A DNA stretch of 64,000 nt. Origin: Akkermansiaceae bacterium UBA2367. GTDB taxonomy: Bacteria > Verrucomicrobiota > Verrucomicrobiia > Verrucomicrobiales > DEV007. The stretch is taken from positions 33,090 through 97,089 of the forward strand of contig DDTJ01000054.1 of assembly GCA_002344525.1 (NCBI GenBank). The letters are read 5' to 3'. Below the pieces are notes generated by a model. The model was not told the origin of the DNA. It was given only the letters and a program-made list of their open reading frames with translations, and searched no databases. Numbering within the stretch: the stretch's first letter is position 1; every line of letters starts with the position of its first letter. Position numbers and translations under genes: made by a program. Positions 62,317-64,000 of this stretch are shown one piece after another.

Positions 62317-63867
62317 ATGATCTCCAAATCTTGGATTCGCCTCGCCCTGCCCCTGCTCGCCGTCTCGGTCCTTTCCTTGGCCGTCGCCTTCGTCGGACAG
62401 GCCGACGAAAAGCCCGCCGCCGCCAAGCCCATCCTCGCTGGCTTCGCCGAGCGGGACATCACCCCGGCCATCGGCATGGAGCGCCCCGGAGGCTACGGAA
62501 AAGTCTACAACCGCACCTTCCACGATCCCTGCAAAGTGCGGGTCTCCCTCTTCGACGACGGCAGCAAGACGGTCGTCCTGATCGGTATCGATGCCCTCTT
62601 CGTCTACAGGGACCTCGTCCAGCGGACTCGCCAACGCATCGAGAAGGAGATCGGCATTCCCGGCGGCCACATCATGATCAGCGCCAGCCACACCCACTCC
62701 GCCGGCCCGGTCGGCATGGTCCAGCCCGGCGAATACGATTTCGCCGACGAACTGGTGCAGGATCTCGCCTACAAGCAAACTTCCACCGCCGATCCGGGCT
62801 ACCTCCAGATCGTGGAGAACGCCATCGTCGAAGGCGTCAAGTGGGCCCACCAGCACCGCGCCTCGGCCAGGCTAGGCTTCGGCAGCGGGCACGAGGATTC
62901 CGTGGCGTTCAACCGCCGTCTCAGGATGAAGAACGGCCAGAGCTGGAGCCACCCCGGCGCGGGCAATCCCGACATCATTGAATACGCCGCCCCCATCGAC
63001 CCCGAGGTGGGCGTCGTGGCCGTGTGGGACCAGCACGACGAACTGATGGGCACCATCGTCAACTACGCCTGCCATTGCACCACCAGCCCGACCGGCGGCG
63101 GCATCTCCGCGAGCTGGGTCCACCACATGGAGGAAGTGATCCAGGGCGGCCTTCGCAGCCGGGCTCCCGTGGTGTTTCTCCAAGGAGCCTGCGGCGACAT
63201 CACCCAGGTGGACAATCTCGCCAAGGTCCGCCCACTCCAGGGCACCGACATGTCGCGTCTCGTTGGCGGGCGCATCGGCGCGGAAGCCATCAAAGTCGTC
63301 TTCGGCATGGCCAAAACCGAGCAGGCCCGCGTGGATGTCAAAAGCCGCGTCTGGCCCATCAAGCGCCGCGTTCCCTCCCCCGAAAATGTGGAAAAGGCCA
63401 TGCAGATTGTTCAGGGCAAGGCCGAAGCCGACCCCGCCACCAAGATCTTCGCCAAGGAGACCGTGATGATCGACGCGCTGGCGAAGCACCAGCCTGAAGC
63501 CGAGGTGGAGGTGCAGGCCATCCAGGTCGGCCCCGCCGTGTTCGTCAGCAACCCGGCGGAGTACTTTGTCGAGAACGGACTGCGCATCAAGAAGGAGAGC
63601 CCCTTCCCCTTCACCTGGCCCGTCGAGCTGGCCAACGGATGCGTCGGCTACGTGCCCACCGAGGAGGCCTTCTCCGCCTCCGGCGGCGGCTACGAGACCC
63701 GTCTCACCTCCTACAGCAATCTCGAGATCACCGCCGGCACCCAGATGGCCGACACTGGCATCCAGCTTGCGAAGGAGATGGCCCCCGACCCCGCGCCCGA
63801 GCATCCGGCCCTGCCCGAGTTCAAGGCTCCTTGGGCTTATGGCAATGTGGGGCCGGAGCTGGAGTGA
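62317..63867 (+). CDS. Neutral/alkaline ceramidase-like amidohydrolase
   Basis: From the ATG at 62317 the product has 516 residues and a signal peptide (about residues 8-27). The ceramidase N-terminal pattern is present: AGFAERDITPAIGMERPGGYGKVYNR, VLIGIDALFVYRDLV, HIMISASHTHSAGPVGM with the zinc-binding HTH residues, VVNYACHCTTSPTGGGI-like VNYACHCTT, and VFLQGACGDITQVDN. Similar secreted proteins are very common in PVC bacteria and many lack proven ceramidase activity, so the substrate is open. It lies 67 bases after the PQQ-like gene on the same strand and may be cotranscribed. Confidence 0.88.
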   Translation: MISKSWIRLALPLLAVSVLSLAVAFVGQADEKPAAAKPILAGFAERDITPAIGMERPGGYGKVYNRTFHDPCKVRVSLFDDGSKTVVLIGIDALFVYRDLVQRTRQRIEKEIGIPGGHIMISASHTHSAGPVGMVQPGEYDFADELVQDLAYKQTSTADPGYLQIVENAIVEGVKWAHQHRASARLGFGSGHEDSVAFNRRLRMKNGQSWSHPGAGNPDIIEYAAPIDPEVGVVAVWDQHDELMGTIVNYACHCTTSPTGGGISASWVHHMEEVIQGGLRSRAPVVFLQGACGDITQVDNLAKVRPLQGTDMSRLVGGRIGAEAIKVVFGMAKTEQARVDVKSRVWPIKRRVPSPENVEKAMQIVQGKAEADPATKIFAKETVMIDALAKHQPEAEVEVQAIQVGPAVFVSNPAEYFVENGLRIKKESPFPFTWPVELANGCVGYVPTEEAFSASGGGYETRLTSYSNLEITAGTQMADTGIQLAKEMAPDPAPEHPALPEFKAPWAYGNVGPELE

Positions 63868-63952
63868 GGGACAGTTGCCCGGTGGTTTGCGCCAGCGGTG
63901 TAGACAAGCCTCGTTCATCAACTTTTCTGCCATGAACCGTTTACCCTAAGGG

Positions 63953-63976
63953 CACCTCTGGATAGGGGTGTTTTTT
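63953..63976 (+). terminator. Terminator-like hairpin with a T-run
   Basis: CACCTCT pairs with AGGGGTG across a short loop, with one G-T pair, and is followed by six T. It lies 85 bases after the ceramidase-like stop and could end that transcript. The context (TAAGGGCACCTCT) also resembles an insertion sequence end, but the rest would lie outside the window. Confidence 0.4.
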
Positions 63977-64000
63977 GGAAGGCGGCCCAGCTTGCGCTTC

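Overview
The window is GC-rich and densely coded, and most likely comes from a member of the Verrucomicrobiota. Three things point there. A four-gene Verru_Chthon-type cassette (prepilin-like proteins A to D) lies at 46784-52379. A PVC-type dehydrogenase/cytochrome c fusion lies at 58730-60865. A Ser/Thr kinase-SUMF1 architecture typical of this phylum lies at 42621-45873. No rRNA, phage or plasmid backbone is visible; one tRNA (Arg, anticodon TCT) is present.

Layout. 1-5561: a plus-strand type II secretion/type IV pilus-like operon (end of a probable GspE/PilB ATPase, GspF, a PilP/GspC-like protein, a secretin, a TPR lipoprotein, a PilT-like ATPase). 5640-6872: two minus-strand secreted proteins that may handle metals (DUF4198; two YHS-like modules). 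7183-9360: membrane pyrophosphatase, then a hairpin and tRNA-Arg. 9964-16681: minus-strand housekeeping block (GNAT, two further PilT ATPases, UvrD/PcrA helicase, DUF4870, a small Cys protein, MmcQ/YjbR). 16700-21221: sulfite reductase (cysJ, an odd AT-richer ORF, cysI) divergent from an Rrf2-type regulator. 21466-22821: Tat-exported Gfo/Idh/MocA oxidoreductase.

23281-30099 encodes a 2272-residue two-partner-secretion-type exoprotein whose body is built from about 20 units centred on a GHGG motif. It is the most unusual coding feature here, and no TpsB transporter is seen nearby. 30292-42021 carries a Dabb protein, glucose-6-phosphate isomerase, a lipoprotein, an NHL propeller, a 2038-residue TPR protein overlapping a lipoprotein gene, and a divergent dihydropteroate synthase.

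42025-46067 is a decayed region. A sigma factor gene and a kinase-SUMF1 gene meet tail to tail, both apparently truncated. The kinase gene is also split by a 224-bp non-coding element with 21-bp terminal inverted repeats; removing the element restores the reading frame exactly, and the kinase has lost its catalytic Lys and the Phe of DFG. Several long palindromic repeats lie in and around this region and recur in other gaps (9644, 30169, 52513).

46073-54672 holds the Verru_Chthon cassette and small secreted or hypothetical proteins, including a serine hydrolase. 54734-60865 contains an AraC regulator, two tandem toxin-antitoxin pairs, and a DUF3500/PVC-cytochrome gene pair. A 37-bp motif with a TTGCG-N6-CGCAA core occurs next to the AraC start and again upstream of the DUF3500 gene, flanking the toxin-antitoxin block. 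This suggests an AraC regulon interrupted by an insertion. The window ends with a PQQ-like propeller protein and a neutral ceramidase-like protein. All function calls rest on reading motifs by eye; no database search was run.
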